From Spirochaetales bacterium (GTDB taxonomy: Bacteria > Spirochaetota > Spirochaetia > SZUA-6 > DRHE01): a stretch of DNA of 9,531 nt. Position numbers and translations under genes: made by a program. The stretch is from assembly GCA_016930895.1 (NCBI GenBank), contig JAFGFV010000275.1, forward strand, positions 1 to 9,531, written 5' to 3'. Shown in pieces: positions 1 to 7,215 of this stretch. Under the pieces are notes generated by a model. It ran no database searches and was not told the origin of the DNA. It saw only the letters and a list, made by a program, of their open reading frames with translations. Numbering within the stretch: the stretch's first letter is position 1; the number at the start of each line of letters is the position of its first letter.

Positions 1-1
1 G

Positions 2-1024
2 GGGGAGAACGAGCGCAACTTCGCGGTGGAGCCGGTGGGGACCGGGCCGTTCCGGCTGACAGGGTGGGAGATCGGCAAGTGGGTGAGCTTCGAGGCCAAC
101 GGCGCCTACTTCAAGAAGCGACCCGAGGCAACCTCGCTGGTCATGAAGCGGGTGATCGATCCCATCATCCGGATGAACGAGCTGCGCAAGAGCCGGGTCA
201 ACCTGATCCTGGAAACCTCCCCCATGGACCGCCCGCAGGTCGAGAAGATGTCCCGGGTGGACATCGAGTCCTTCCTGCCGTACGCTTTCTACCAGGTGGC
301 GATCAACACCGAGGTCTTCCGCAAGCCCGGGGCCCGGCAGGCCATGTCCATGGCCCTGGACCGCCCCAGCCTCGTGCCGCCCATCACCAACCGCGACGAC
401 GGCGTGGTGCTGAACCACGGGCCCTTCCCGTCGGACATCTTTGCCCGGAACATCCCCGAGTACGTCTCCACCCCGCTGCCGAACCTGCTGCCCTACGACG
501 AGAAGGCGGCCCGGGCCCTGGCGCAGTCCAGCGGCCTGAGCGGCCAGAGCGCCATTCTCCTGTACCCCGACTCCCTAGGTGAGTTCGGGACTGCCATGGC
601 CGAGAGCATCGTCGAGCAGCTCGCCGGCATCGGCCTCACGGTCGAGGCCCGGCGGACCGGGGACCAGGTGTTCCGGCGGGTGGTGTTCTCCGAGAAGTCC
701 TACGAGCTCGCCCTGCTGTACTGCGACGGTTTCGACAACCTGTACTCGGACCTGGACCAGTGGTTCCACTCCGACGGCAGGAGCAACGTGTCCGGCATCG
801 CCGACGCGGCCCTGGACGGGCTCTTGGAGGAGTGGGGCAAAGCGGTGACCACCGAGGAGTGGGTGAACCTGACCCTCCAGGTCAACCGCAGGATTTCGGA
901 GCTCGCTCCGGCCATCTTCCTGTGCACGCTGCAGAAGGACGTGTACTCCCGCGGGCTGGAGGGCGTGGTGATCGCCACGGACAACCCCTTCCTGTCGGTC
1001 GAGCACTGGTCGCTCGGAGGGTAG
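2..1024 (+). CDS. ABC transporter solute-binding protein, family 5 (C-terminal part)
   Basis: The reading frame is open to the left edge, so only the last 340 residues are present; family members are usually 500-550 residues. An in-frame GTG at 26 is internal, because the frame continues upstream and homology-like sequence already runs there. The segment P11-V-G-T-G-P-F17 is the hallmark PVGTGPF/Y block of peptide, oligopeptide and nickel binding proteins (SBP_bac_5). The rest has the expected pattern: a stretch reading ARQAMSMALDRPSLV, matching the usual 'vRqAlsyAiDR' helix, then a region ending in the C-terminal lobe. In a family of this kind the protein binds peptides or related solutes outside the cytoplasmic membrane and delivers them to the permeases. 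Eight bases separate its stop from the first permease, so they are surely co-transcribed. The exact substrate cannot be read from this fragment. Confidence 0.9.
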   Translation, partial: GENERNFAVEPVGTGPFRLTGWEIGKWVSFEANGAYFKKRPEATSLVMKRVIDPIIRMNELRKSRVNLILETSPMDRPQVEKMSRVDIESFLPYAFYQVAINTEVFRKPGARQAMSMALDRPSLVPPITNRDDGVVLNHGPFPSDIFARNIPEYVSTPLPNLLPYDEKAARALAQSSGLSGQSAILLYPDSLGEFGTAMAESIVEQLAGIGLTVEARRTGDQVFRRVVFSEKSYELALLYCDGFDNLYSDLDQWFHSDGRSNVSGIADAALDGLLEEWGKAVTTEEWVNLTLQVNRRISELAPAIFLCTLQKDVYSRGLEGVVIATDNPFLSVEHWSLGG

Positions 1025-1031
1025 CGCGCCC

Positions 1032-1916
1032 ATGCGGTTCCTGCGCTTCCTGGCCCGGGAGCTGGTGGTCCACGGCGCGTTGTTCACGGTCGCGGGGACC
1101 GCGGCCCTGTCGCTCCTGTATCTCCTGTCCATCGGGGCGCCGCCGGAGAGCTTTGCCGAGACGGGGCGCTCGTTCCTGCTCCTGCTCGCCGGCTCCGAGG
1201 AATTCTCCATCGAGCACCCCGGCTTCAGCCCGGGTGAGATCATCGCCAGCGGGGCCGCCGTGACCCTTCCCCTGGCGCTGGCCTCGCTGTTCCTGCTGAC
1301 CGTGGTGGCCCTTGGCGCCTCCGCCCTGGCCACGACCGCGCGTTACCGGGTGGAGGCCCACGGACAGCTGGGAGCCGAAGGCCTTCGGCGCTTTGCGGGC
1401 CTCCTGGCCTCGGTGCTGGCGGCGGTGCCGCTGTTCGCGGGCTTTTGGGTGCTCGCCACCCGCTTCGGCAGCCAGGCCCCCTTCCTGCTGATCGCGGTCA
1501 CCACCATCTGCGTCGGCGGCCTGGCGTGGGACGCCACGCGCTTCCTGATGTCGGACATGGTCCGGCAGGTCGAGTCCACCCACGCGGCGGTCTTCGCCAC
1601 CCTGGGACGGCCGCTGGGGGCGCTCTTGCCCCTGCCGGGCACCTTCTCCGGCTACCTGTTCTCCTCGAGCCTGCCGCGCTTTATCCCCTACCTGGCCGGC
1701 AAGGTCCCGGCCATCATCGGGGCGGTCACCATCGGGGAGATCATCTTCTCCTTTCCCGGGCTGGGGAGCACGCTGCTGGACGCGCTGCTGGCCGCGAACA
1801 CGGACCTGCTGGTGGCCTCGGTGTTCATCCTCCTGTGCGTGAACGCCGTGGTGGCCTTCCTGGTCAAGTCGTTCTTGTTCCTGATCTATCCGAGGTGGTA
1901 TGAGAAAGCCATATAG
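1032..1916 (+). CDS. Peptide-type ABC transporter permease, DppB-like
   Basis: A 294-residue membrane protein, close to the usual 300-330 of DppB/OppB subunits. Hydrophobic segments lie at about residues 14-33, 72-103, 120-145, 148-170, 218-240 and 258-287, giving roughly six helices. The ending is the clearest evidence: residues 229-250 read as an I-G-A-V-T-I-G-E-I-I-F-S-F-P-G-L-G block, the counterpart of the DppB 'E.vFs.PGlG' signature. The segment from about 185 to 215 would hold the cytoplasmic coupling loop that touches the ATPase. The ATG start has a GGAGGG ribosome site about ten bases upstream, formed by the last codons of the binding-protein gene. With the next gene it forms the membrane channel of the importer. 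The sequence is diverged from classical DppB, so the substrate is unassigned. Confidence 0.9.
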   Translation: MRFLRFLARELVVHGALFTVAGTAALSLLYLLSIGAPPESFAETGRSFLLLLAGSEEFSIEHPGFSPGEIIASGAAVTLPLALASLFLLTVVALGASALATTARYRVEAHGQLGAEGLRRFAGLLASVLAAVPLFAGFWVLATRFGSQAPFLLIAVTTICVGGLAWDATRFLMSDMVRQVESTHAAVFATLGRPLGALLPLPGTFSGYLFSSSLPRFIPYLAGKVPAIIGAVTIGEIIFSFPGLGSTLLDALLAANTDLLVASVFILLCVNAVVAFLVKSFLFLIYPRWYEKAI

Positions 1917-2736
1917 AGCGGCCAGGGCGCTGTTCCTGCTCGCCCTGGCATCCCCGCTGGGCCTGGCCTGGCTGCACCCCGAGCGGCTGCGGGCGCTCCT
2001 GGACCGGCTGGCAGGCGGGCCTCCCGGCGGGCTGGCGGGCGGGCTGGACCCTGCCTTCCTGGCCCTGCTGCAGTCCTCCTTCCGGCAGCTGTCCATTACC
2101 CTGGCCGCCACCCTGGCCCTGGCCATGCTCCTGACCGTGGCCCTGGGCTACCTGAGCGTGCTGTGGCAGCGCTTCGGCAGGAGCGGCTCGAGCGTGCTCA
2201 AGGCGGTGGAGTCGGTGCCGGCCATTCTCGTGGCCCTGTTCCTCTACGCCCCGGTCTCCGGCTACCTGGCCCGCCACTCCAGCGAGGCCTCGCAGCTGGT
2301 GTCCCTGCTCGTGTTCATCCTGGCCGCCACCCTGACCGTGCTCCCAGAGGCGGTGCGGGCGGTAGCTATTCCCCTCGGCGACCTGTACCATCGCAAGTAC
2401 AGCCTCTCCTTCCGCTCCTACGGCTTCACCAAGCGGCGCATCCTGGGGGTCCTGATGGCTTCGCAGACCATGCGGGACACCTTCAAGCGCATCGCCGCCG
2501 GAATACTATTGAAGACCCTGGTCTTGGACTGCTCCTTCGGGTTCATCATCCAGCTGGGCTTCGGCAGCTACGGCACCCCGGCCCATGCCAGCCCCGGCGC
2601 CCTGATCGCGGCCAACCGCGACGCCCTGTTCGAGGGGGGCGACCCCGTGCTGTTCTGGCTGCCCTCCCTGCTCCTGGTGGCCATCAGCACCGCCTTCCTG
2701 CTGACCCTGGCCGACCGGGTGGAGGTGGCGGCGTGA
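1900..2736 (+). CDS. Peptide-type ABC transporter permease, DppC-like
   Basis: A 278-residue membrane protein whose ATG lies 17 bases inside the end of the preceding permease, preceded by a GAGGTG ribosome site; such overlap suggests translational coupling. Hydrophobic stretches are near residues 9-25, 64-88, 104-122, 131-155, 200-220 and 246-270. The region around residues 166-192 (YSLSFRSYGFTKRRILGVLM) matches the position of the 'A.alG.s..rii..hilP' coupling loop. The segment 218-237, with LGFGSYGTPAHASPG, corresponds to the DppC 'LGlG..pP.psWG.mi' block. Residues 39-49 are a Gly/Pro-rich periplasmic-side stretch encoded by GC-only repeats near 2010-2050. It pairs with the DppB-like subunit. 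Its stop codon overlaps the ATPase start. Confidence 0.88.
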   Translation: MRKPYRAARALFLLALASPLGLAWLHPERLRALLDRLAGGPPGGLAGGLDPAFLALLQSSFRQLSITLAATLALAMLLTVALGYLSVLWQRFGRSGSSVLKAVESVPAILVALFLYAPVSGYLARHSSEASQLVSLLVFILAATLTVLPEAVRAVAIPLGDLYHRKYSLSFRSYGFTKRRILGVLMASQTMRDTFKRIAAGILLKTLVLDCSFGFIIQLGFGSYGTPAHASPGALIAANRDALFEGGDPVLFWLPSLLLVAISTAFLLTLADRVEVAA

Positions 2737-4262
2737 GCGGCGGCGACAACGCGGCAGCGGCGCGCCCCGGCGTCCCGGCGGGGAGCGCGGCCTCCACGGT
2801 GCCGGCGGCACCTTCGCAGCCGGTGTCTCTCCAAGGCTTTTCGATCTTCCTCGGCGAGCGGCCTCTGGCCCGGGAGATCGATTTCGCTCCCCCGCGGGGC
2901 AGCTCCTCGGTGGTCATCGGCCCGACCGGCGTGGGCAAGTCGGTTCTCCTCAAGACCATCGCCGGGCTCCTGCCGGCCCGCACCTTCCGGCTGGAAGGCT
3001 CGATGCGGGTACAGGGAATCGATGCTTACGTGGAGGGCCGCAAGACCGGTCATGGCCGGTGGTCCCGGATCATGGAACGAGGCCTGGTGTTCGTGCCCGC
3101 GGAGAGCGCCCAGGCCATGAACCCCGCCCTTACCCTGGAGCAGAACCGGAGGCTCCTGGCCCCGGACTCGCGCCCGCTCATCGAACGCAGGCTGCGGGAG
3201 TATTTCGGCCTCGACTTCGGTTCCTTTGCGCGGCTGTATCCGGACGAGGTCTCCGGAGGGGAGCTTCAGCGCATCACCCTCATGATCCTGCTCTCCCGGC
3301 AGGGGGATCTGGTGCTGCTCGACGAGCCCACGGTCAACCTGGACCGGGACCTGCGCCGGCGGTTCATCGACTTCCTGAACGCGGAGCTCCTGCCCTCCCC
3401 GGACAACACGGTGCTGATGGCCAGCCATGACCTGGACTTCATCCAGGCCCTGCGGCTGGACGCGGCCTACGCCCTGGAGGATGCCCGGCTGCGGCGCCTG
3501 GAGGCCATCCCCCGGGCCAACGGATTCCAGAAGCCGGAGGCCCGCAAGGCTCCGGCCGAGGGACTCTCATTGCGCGATCTGTCCCAGAGCTACTTCAAGC
3601 GCGGGATCTTCGGGGAGCGCTCCTTCCAGGCCTTCACGGGGCTGACGGTGGAGTTCGGCCGCTCGGTCATCTACGGCATCACGGGCCCCTCCGGCTGCGG
3701 CAAGTCCAGCATGATCAAGGCGATCCTGCGCCTGTTGGACGGCACCCGGGGGGAGATCCTCCTGGACGGGGAGAACCTGGTCCGTCTGAAGCCCCGGGAG
3801 CGGGGCAGGGACCCGGTGGCCTTCCGCCCGTTCCGGCGGCGGATGGCGGTCGTGCAGCAGGACTCGCGCTTTGCCTTCTTCCCGGAGCGGCGCGTCCGGG
3901 ATTCCTTCCGCCACATCGCCGAGCTCCAGGGAGGGCCCCGGAGCTACGACCGGGAGGAGCTGCTGGCGCGGCTGGAGCAGGTGGGCTTGGCGAGCGTGCA
4001 CCTGGACGCCCACCCGCGCTCCCTGTCCTCCGGGGAGATGAAGCGCATCGACATCGCCCGGGCGCTGGCGGCCAAACCCGAGGTGCTGCTCCTGGACGAG
4101 CCCTTCGCCCATATCGACTTCGACACCCGCGCCCGGGTGATGCGGGCCATCTCGGAGTACATGGCGGAGAACACGACCATCCTGCTGGTGGTCACCCACG
4201 AGGACTTCGACCTGCGCTACTTCGTGGAGAAGAGTTACGATTTCCCGCAGCTGGTGGGGTAG
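2733..4262 (+). CDS. Tandem ABC transporter ATPase (two nucleotide-binding domains fused)
   Basis: 509 residues from a GTG that overlaps the permease TGA as GTGA, with GGAGG seven bases upstream; a longer frame runs upstream but only inside the permease gene. Domain 1: Walker A G63-PTGVGK-S70, signature VSGGELQR at 173-180, Walker B LVLLDEP ending at P199, switch His232. Domain 2: Walker A G318-PSGCGK-S325, Q-loop Q376, signature LSSGEMKR around 431-438, Walker B VLLLDEP ending at P457, switch His489. A linker of about 50 residues joins them. The layout resembles fused DppD-DppF proteins such as YejF and GsiA. The protein would sit at the inner membrane face and power peptide-type uptake. Oddities: domain 1 has FVPAES near 120-125 where FQDP with its glutamine is expected, and domain 2 has S433 and E435 in the signature. 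Confidence 0.93.
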   Translation: MSGGDNAAAARPGVPAGSAASTVPAAPSQPVSLQGFSIFLGERPLAREIDFAPPRGSSSVVIGPTGVGKSVLLKTIAGLLPARTFRLEGSMRVQGIDAYVEGRKTGHGRWSRIMERGLVFVPAESAQAMNPALTLEQNRRLLAPDSRPLIERRLREYFGLDFGSFARLYPDEVSGGELQRITLMILLSRQGDLVLLDEPTVNLDRDLRRRFIDFLNAELLPSPDNTVLMASHDLDFIQALRLDAAYALEDARLRRLEAIPRANGFQKPEARKAPAEGLSLRDLSQSYFKRGIFGERSFQAFTGLTVEFGRSVIYGITGPSGCGKSSMIKAILRLLDGTRGEILLDGENLVRLKPRERGRDPVAFRPFRRRMAVVQQDSRFAFFPERRVRDSFRHIAELQGGPRSYDREELLARLEQVGLASVHLDAHPRSLSSGEMKRIDIARALAAKPEVLLLDEPFAHIDFDTRARVMRAISEYMAENTTILLVVTHEDFDLRYFVEKSYDFPQLVG

Positions 4263-4311
4263 GGCGCGGGAGGACCGGCAGAACTGCGCCGCGCGCGTCC
4301 AAGAGGCCGGG

Positions 4312-6132
4312 CTACGCCGGCAGCTCTGGCAAGACCAGGGCCGAGGGATACTCCGCCGAGTGGTAGACCCGCTCGTGCGCCACCAGCATCTCGTCGTCCC
4401 GGGCGGCGGGAGCGCCGGTGTTCAGGTTCCGGTCGAAGCGCGAGAAATTGCTCGAGGACACCTCGAGGCGCAGCGCGTGGCCCTTGGGGAAGAGGCAGGC
4501 GGTAGCCCAGAGATCGATCTCGAAGCGGTACACCCTGCCGGGTACCAGGGGCTGGGTGACGCGATCGCCATTGTGGTAGCCTCCCCGCAGGATCCCCTCC
4601 TGGATCAGCTGCGCGTAGCCGTCCGGGTAGACGTCCACCAGGGCGGCCGTGAAATCCGTGTCCAGCCGGTCCGTGGAGGCGAACAGGATCACCCGGATAG
4701 GCCCGGCCACGGTGAAGTCCCGCTCCAGCACGGGGCTGGTGAAGGTCAGGACGTCGGGTCGGGCTTCCACTGGGCTGCGGTCCCGGAGGTGCTCGGCCAG
4801 GTGCCAGAGGTTGATACCCTCGCTGCCGCAGACCGGGTCCGCCGGGTCGTAGCGGAAGCAGTCCTCCGTCGCCCCGGCGTTGGCCTGCCCCGCGGCGTGG
4901 TCCCCTGGGGTGGCCTTGCCCGCAGCGCCTTCGCCCTGGACCTCCCGCAGCAGGCGTCCGTCGCTCGGATCGACCCCCGCCCTGCCGCCGGAGGCCAGGT
5001 ACCAGGACCGCATCCTCACCCCCGGCGGAGGCCAGCTGTCGGCGCTCCGCCACTGGTTGGCCCCCATCACGAAGTAGCTCACCCGGGGCCTGCGGTCGAA
5101 GCCGTTGTCCAGGCCCTTGAGGAAGCAGTCGAAAAAACGCGTCAGGACGGCCCAGCGCCTCTGGGCGGCCGCGGGTCCCAAATCCATCCGTCCGGCCCGG
5201 GGCCTGAAGTCCGTCGAGAACTCGTGGTCCCCGGGTCCCAGGAACAGCCACTGCCGGTCCTGGGTTTCCGCCGAAGGAGCCTTCTTCCGCATCCGGGCCC
5301 AGTCCTCGTAGGTGGAGCGCAGGAACACATCGTACCACCCCCCGATGTGTAAGCAGGGCAGGTCGATCCGTTCCGCCGACAGGTTCCGCTCTTCCCAGTA
5401 CGCGTCCCGACAGGGATGGTCCATCCATTCCTGGTAGATCCGGCTGGGCGTGCCCGCCCGGGCGTCGATGCAGCCCAGCGGAAGACCTCGGAGGTCCAGG
5501 CGCAGCTCGTTGGTGTAGGTGCGGCTGTCCATGGTGATGCTCCAGCCGCCCATGGTCTGGAGGCAGAATGCCCCGCTGTTGTACGCCCAGTTGGCGTACA
5601 GGTCCATCGAGGTCGTGGAGGGAGCGGCGCACTTGAGCGCCGGGTGCTTCTCTGCGGCCGCGGCCCAGCAGGTGTAGCCGTAGTACGACTCTCCCATAAT
5701 GCCGACCCGGCCGTTGCTCCAGGGCTGCCGGGCGATGCAGTCCACCGTGTCGTAGCCGTCGCGCCCCTCGTTCACGAAGGGGACGAAATCGCCCTCCGAA
5801 GCGAAGCGCCCCCGCACATCCTGGATCACGCAGGCGTAGCCGCGTCGGGCCCAGAAGCGGCCGATCACCGGCATCCAGCAGTAGGCCTCGCGCTTGCCGT
5901 AAGGCATGCGCAGGAGGATCGTCTCGGTCGGCGCGCCGCCGGCAGGGAGGTACAGGTCGGCGCAGAGGCGCACCCCGTCGCGCATGGGGATCCACACGTC
6001 CTTCTGCCGCCTTGTGTTGCGGACGCGCACCTCCCGGTCGTCGCCGATCTTCAGGAACGGCATGGTCAACCAGCCCGAGATCTTCTCCACGGTTTGGGCT
6101 GCGAACCACCTGGCGTCCTGCCACAGAAACAT
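4312..6132 (-). CDS. CocE/NonD family serine hydrolase (X-Pro dipeptidyl-peptidase/acyl-esterase fold)
   Basis: A 606-residue alpha/beta hydrolase. Near the N-terminus, 'IPMRDGVRLCADLYLP' (48-63) is the typical CocE opening. The nucleophile elbow GESYYG puts the catalytic serine at S149. Asp268 in GGWYDVF and His303 in GPGDHEF complete the triad. The C-terminal jelly-roll domain (about 440-606) holds the family blocks TDFTAALVDVYPDG and LRLEVSSSNF..FDRNLNTG. Known members hydrolyse X-Pro dipeptides, alpha-amino esters, glutaryl-cephalosporins or cocaine; the substrate here is unknown. No signal peptide is seen, so it is probably cytoplasmic. Residues 397-422 form an Ala/Gly-rich insert likely to be a surface linker. 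The ATG at 6132 is chosen for its strong GGAGGGAG ribosome site; M24 lacks one. It converges on the peptide importer, 49 bases apart. Confidence 0.93.
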   Translation of the reverse strand: MFLWQDARWFAAQTVEKISGWLTMPFLKIGDDREVRVRNTRRQKDVWIPMRDGVRLCADLYLPAGGAPTETILLRMPYGKREAYCWMPVIGRFWARRGYACVIQDVRGRFASEGDFVPFVNEGRDGYDTVDCIARQPWSNGRVGIMGESYYGYTCWAAAAEKHPALKCAAPSTTSMDLYANWAYNSGAFCLQTMGGWSITMDSRTYTNELRLDLRGLPLGCIDARAGTPSRIYQEWMDHPCRDAYWEERNLSAERIDLPCLHIGGWYDVFLRSTYEDWARMRKKAPSAETQDRQWLFLGPGDHEFSTDFRPRAGRMDLGPAAAQRRWAVLTRFFDCFLKGLDNGFDRRPRVSYFVMGANQWRSADSWPPPGVRMRSWYLASGGRAGVDPSDGRLLREVQGEGAAGKATPGDHAAGQANAGATEDCFRYDPADPVCGSEGINLWHLAEHLRDRSPVEARPDVLTFTSPVLERDFTVAGPIRVILFASTDRLDTDFTAALVDVYPDGYAQLIQEGILRGGYHNGDRVTQPLVPGRVYRFEIDLWATACLFPKGHALRLEVSSSNFSRFDRNLNTGAPAARDDEMLVAHERVYHSAEYPSALVLPELPA

Positions 6133-6167
6133 GGTCTCCCTCCGGGCGCGAAGCGGGAGGTTGCCTA

Positions 6168-6228
6168 CGGCCTAGTAGGCCGCGTTACCGCAAGCGTTTG
6201 CTCCCCGCGTACGCGCAAACCCGCAAGC
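6168..6228. promoter_or_regulatory. Cluster of palindromes and a direct repeat upstream of the hydrolase gene
   Basis: Several symmetric elements lie within 61 bases, 36-96 bases upstream of the hydrolase ATG. CGGCCTA-G-TAGGCCG (6168-6182) is a perfect 7-bp inverted repeat, overlapped by GCCTAC/GTAGGC (6163-6168 and 6175-6180). GCAAGCGTTTGC (6190-6201) has a central CG and five of six matched pairs, as in LacI-family operators. CGCGTACGCG (6206-6215) is a perfect palindrome. CCGCAAGC occurs at 6188-6195 and again at 6221-6228, 33 bases apart. This suggests binding sites for one or more repressors of the hydrolase gene. No regulator gene is in the window and no clear -35/-10 pair was found, so the role is inferred from symmetry and position. 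The rest of the 6133-6302 gap shows only the hydrolase ribosome site. Confidence 0.4.
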
Positions 6229-6302
6229 TGGATTCCGCCCGTGGAACAACGCCCGTCGCGCCGAGGATGGGTCGCCGTCGGGCGGCAGGACCGTGAGGGC
6301 GG

Positions 6303-6890
6303 TCAGGACAACTGAGCGCCCGAATCCGCGAACGCCTGAACCAGAAGCGCCGTCAGGCCCAGGGCTCTTCCCCAATGTCGAAGATACTCCGTGTCCAGCG
6401 CCCCCCCCTGCACCTTGATCACGCCCGTGACGTCCAGCCACTGGCGCTCTGACACCCTGCCGCCAAGCTCGTACCACTGGAGCTTGTTGAGGATCATGTC
6501 CTCCGCCGTGGCCACGGGGAATTTCTGGCCTTCCTCCTGGAGAGTCTCTTCGCGCCGGCGTCGCAATGCGGTGCGGGGATATGGCTCTTCCGGCGGGACG
6601 AACACGTCGATTTTGATCGAGGTGGGCAGGTGAATCAGGTTGAACGAGGAGCGGCGCTCGATCGCCTCCGCGATGGTGAGCTCGTCGACGTAGTACAGCT
6701 TCCGCAGGGTCTGGGCCAGAGGGGCAATCTGCGTCCGTTGGATGTCGGCGACCAGATCAATGTCGAGCGTGGCCCGTGCGATTCCGTAGATGGAACTGGC
6801 CACTGAGCCGCCGATATAGTAAGGGATGCTCAGTCCCTCAAGGGCCTGCGCCACCGGAAGCATGGCCTCGATGATGTCCGGAGCGTTCAC
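6303..6890 (-). CDS. Nucleotidyltransferase-fold protein
   Basis: 195 residues from a GTG that overlaps the TGA of the upstream gene as GTGA, with a GGAG just before it. The frame stays open to 7292, but the extra stretch lies over the neighbouring gene in another frame and shows no family sequence. The nucleotidyltransferase pattern is clear: YYIGGSVASS around G27-G28-S29, then R39-x-T41-x-D43-I-D45, and a third acidic residue D95 in SIKIDVF. These are the metal-binding carboxylates of the polymerase-beta fold. After them come TAEDMILNKLQWY (129-140) and SERQWLDVTGVI (147-158), typical of standalone proteins of this kind that sit behind a small helical partner. Related nucleotidyltransferases include AbiEii-type and MNT toxin or antitoxin enzymes; whether this one modifies tRNA, a protein or nothing is unknown. 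Family call sure, function not. Confidence 0.8.
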   Translation of the reverse strand: MNAPDIIEAMLPVAQALEGLSIPYYIGGSVASSIYGIARATLDIDLVADIQRTQIAPLAQTLRKLYYVDELTIAEAIERRSSFNLIHLPTSIKIDVFVPPEEPYPRTALRRRREETLQEEGQKFPVATAEDMILNKLQWYELGGRVSERQWLDVTGVIKVQGGALDTEYLRHWGRALGLTALLVQAFADSGAQLS

Positions 6891-7156
6891 TCTCCGCCTT
6901 GCCCGAGGCATGCGGCGACCTTGCGGGCAAGAGCCTCGCCGTAGTGCAGGCGGATGAAGAGCAGATCCAGCTCCACGGGGTCCTTGCCCTGGTTCGCCCT
7001 GGCAATCGCACGTCGCGACAGTCCGATGACCAGCTGGGAAAGCGACCGCACCTGGCTCAGCTTCTGGGCAGGACTCTTGCCCCGCAGCAATCTTAGCAGC
7101 ACTTGCTCCGCGTCCAGCCGTGTGTCGTAGGACTGCGTGGTTTCCATGTTCCCCAT
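6887..7156 (-). CDS. Small helical partner of the nucleotidyltransferase (89 residues, function unknown)
   Basis: An 89-residue, largely helical protein with no membrane segment. The middle (about 26-55, KSPAQKLSQVRSLSQLVIGLSRRAIARANQ) and the end (63-80, LDLLFIRLHYGEALARKV) follow a pattern I recognise from small proteins encoded just before nucleotidyltransferase-fold genes, though no function is established to my knowledge. It overlaps the nucleotidyltransferase gene by four bases, so the two are translationally coupled. A role as antitoxin or regulator of its partner is inference from this layout. ATG 7156 is taken as start because a second, decayed copy at 8656-8738 is homologous exactly from that ATG. 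The ATG at 7147 (M4) is an alternative, with GGGGA just upstream and a better fit to the promoter at 7158-7186. Confidence 0.75.
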   Translation of the reverse strand: MGNMETTQSYDTRLDAEQVLLRLLRGKSPAQKLSQVRSLSQLVIGLSRRAIARANQGKDPVELDLLFIRLHYGEALARKVAACLGQGGE

Positions 7157-7157
7157 T

Positions 7158-7186
7158 AGAATACATCACAAGAACAGAGGCATCAA
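7158..7186 (-). promoter_or_regulatory. Candidate sigma70-type promoter of the small-protein/nucleotidyltransferase pair
   Basis: On the - strand, TTGATG (7186-7181) and TATTCT (7163-7158) are separated by exactly 17 bases; each matches four of six consensus positions. Transcription would begin near 7150, inside the first ATG, so the message would start almost at the second ATG (7147) with a very short leader. Either translation is nearly leaderless from M4 or the real promoter lies further upstream. Confidence 0.35.
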
Positions 7187-7215
7187 CGAGGGGAGACACA
7201 TAGCTGCTCCCCTCG
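7187..7215. promoter_or_regulatory. Perfect 9-bp inverted repeat in the divergent intergenic region (operator candidate)
   Basis: CGAGGGGAG (7187-7195) and CTCCCCTCG (7207-7215) are exact reverse complements with an 11-base spacer. The left arm abuts the candidate -35 box at 7186. There is no T-run on either side, so it does not look like a terminator. It sits between two divergent genes and could be an operator for autoregulation of the small-protein module, perhaps also affecting the Fic gene. The rest of the gap (7216-7342) is AT-richer than its surroundings, with CATAAT at 7290-7295 as a possible + strand -10 box, but no convincing -35 partner. Confidence 0.45.

Noticed and set aside
1990..2050. 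GC-only repeated stretch (cggcgggctggcgggcgggc) as a repeat element
   Set aside because: It is coding sequence for a Gly/Pro-rich loop in the DppC-like permease and is explained by codon composition.
882..2126. A 414-codon - strand open frame across the permease genes
   Set aside because: Low-complexity Gln/Gly/Arg-rich translation typical of antisense to GC-rich membrane protein genes; both permeases on the + strand show clear family signatures.
2163..2732. An N-terminal extension of the tandem ATPase upstream of 2733
   Set aside because: It lies entirely inside the DppC-like gene in a different frame and its translation is Arg/Pro-rich; the GTGA junction with a good ribosome site gives the real start.
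4306..4321. Short hairpin GCCGG/CCGGC between the convergent ATPase and hydrolase genes, as a two-way terminator
   Set aside because: Only five base pairs, no T-run on either strand, and it overlaps the last codons of the hydrolase gene.
4235..6124. A 629-codon open frame on the - strand overlapping the hydrolase gene
   Set aside because: It is a GC-rich shadow in another frame, full of Arg/Gly/Pro and without family motifs, while the hydrolase frame carries the full catalytic triad and both domains.
5416..6315. A 299-codon + strand open frame antisense to the hydrolase
   Set aside because: No motifs, biased Val/Ala/Gly/His composition typical of antisense to a GC-rich gene, and it runs through the hydrolase promoter region.
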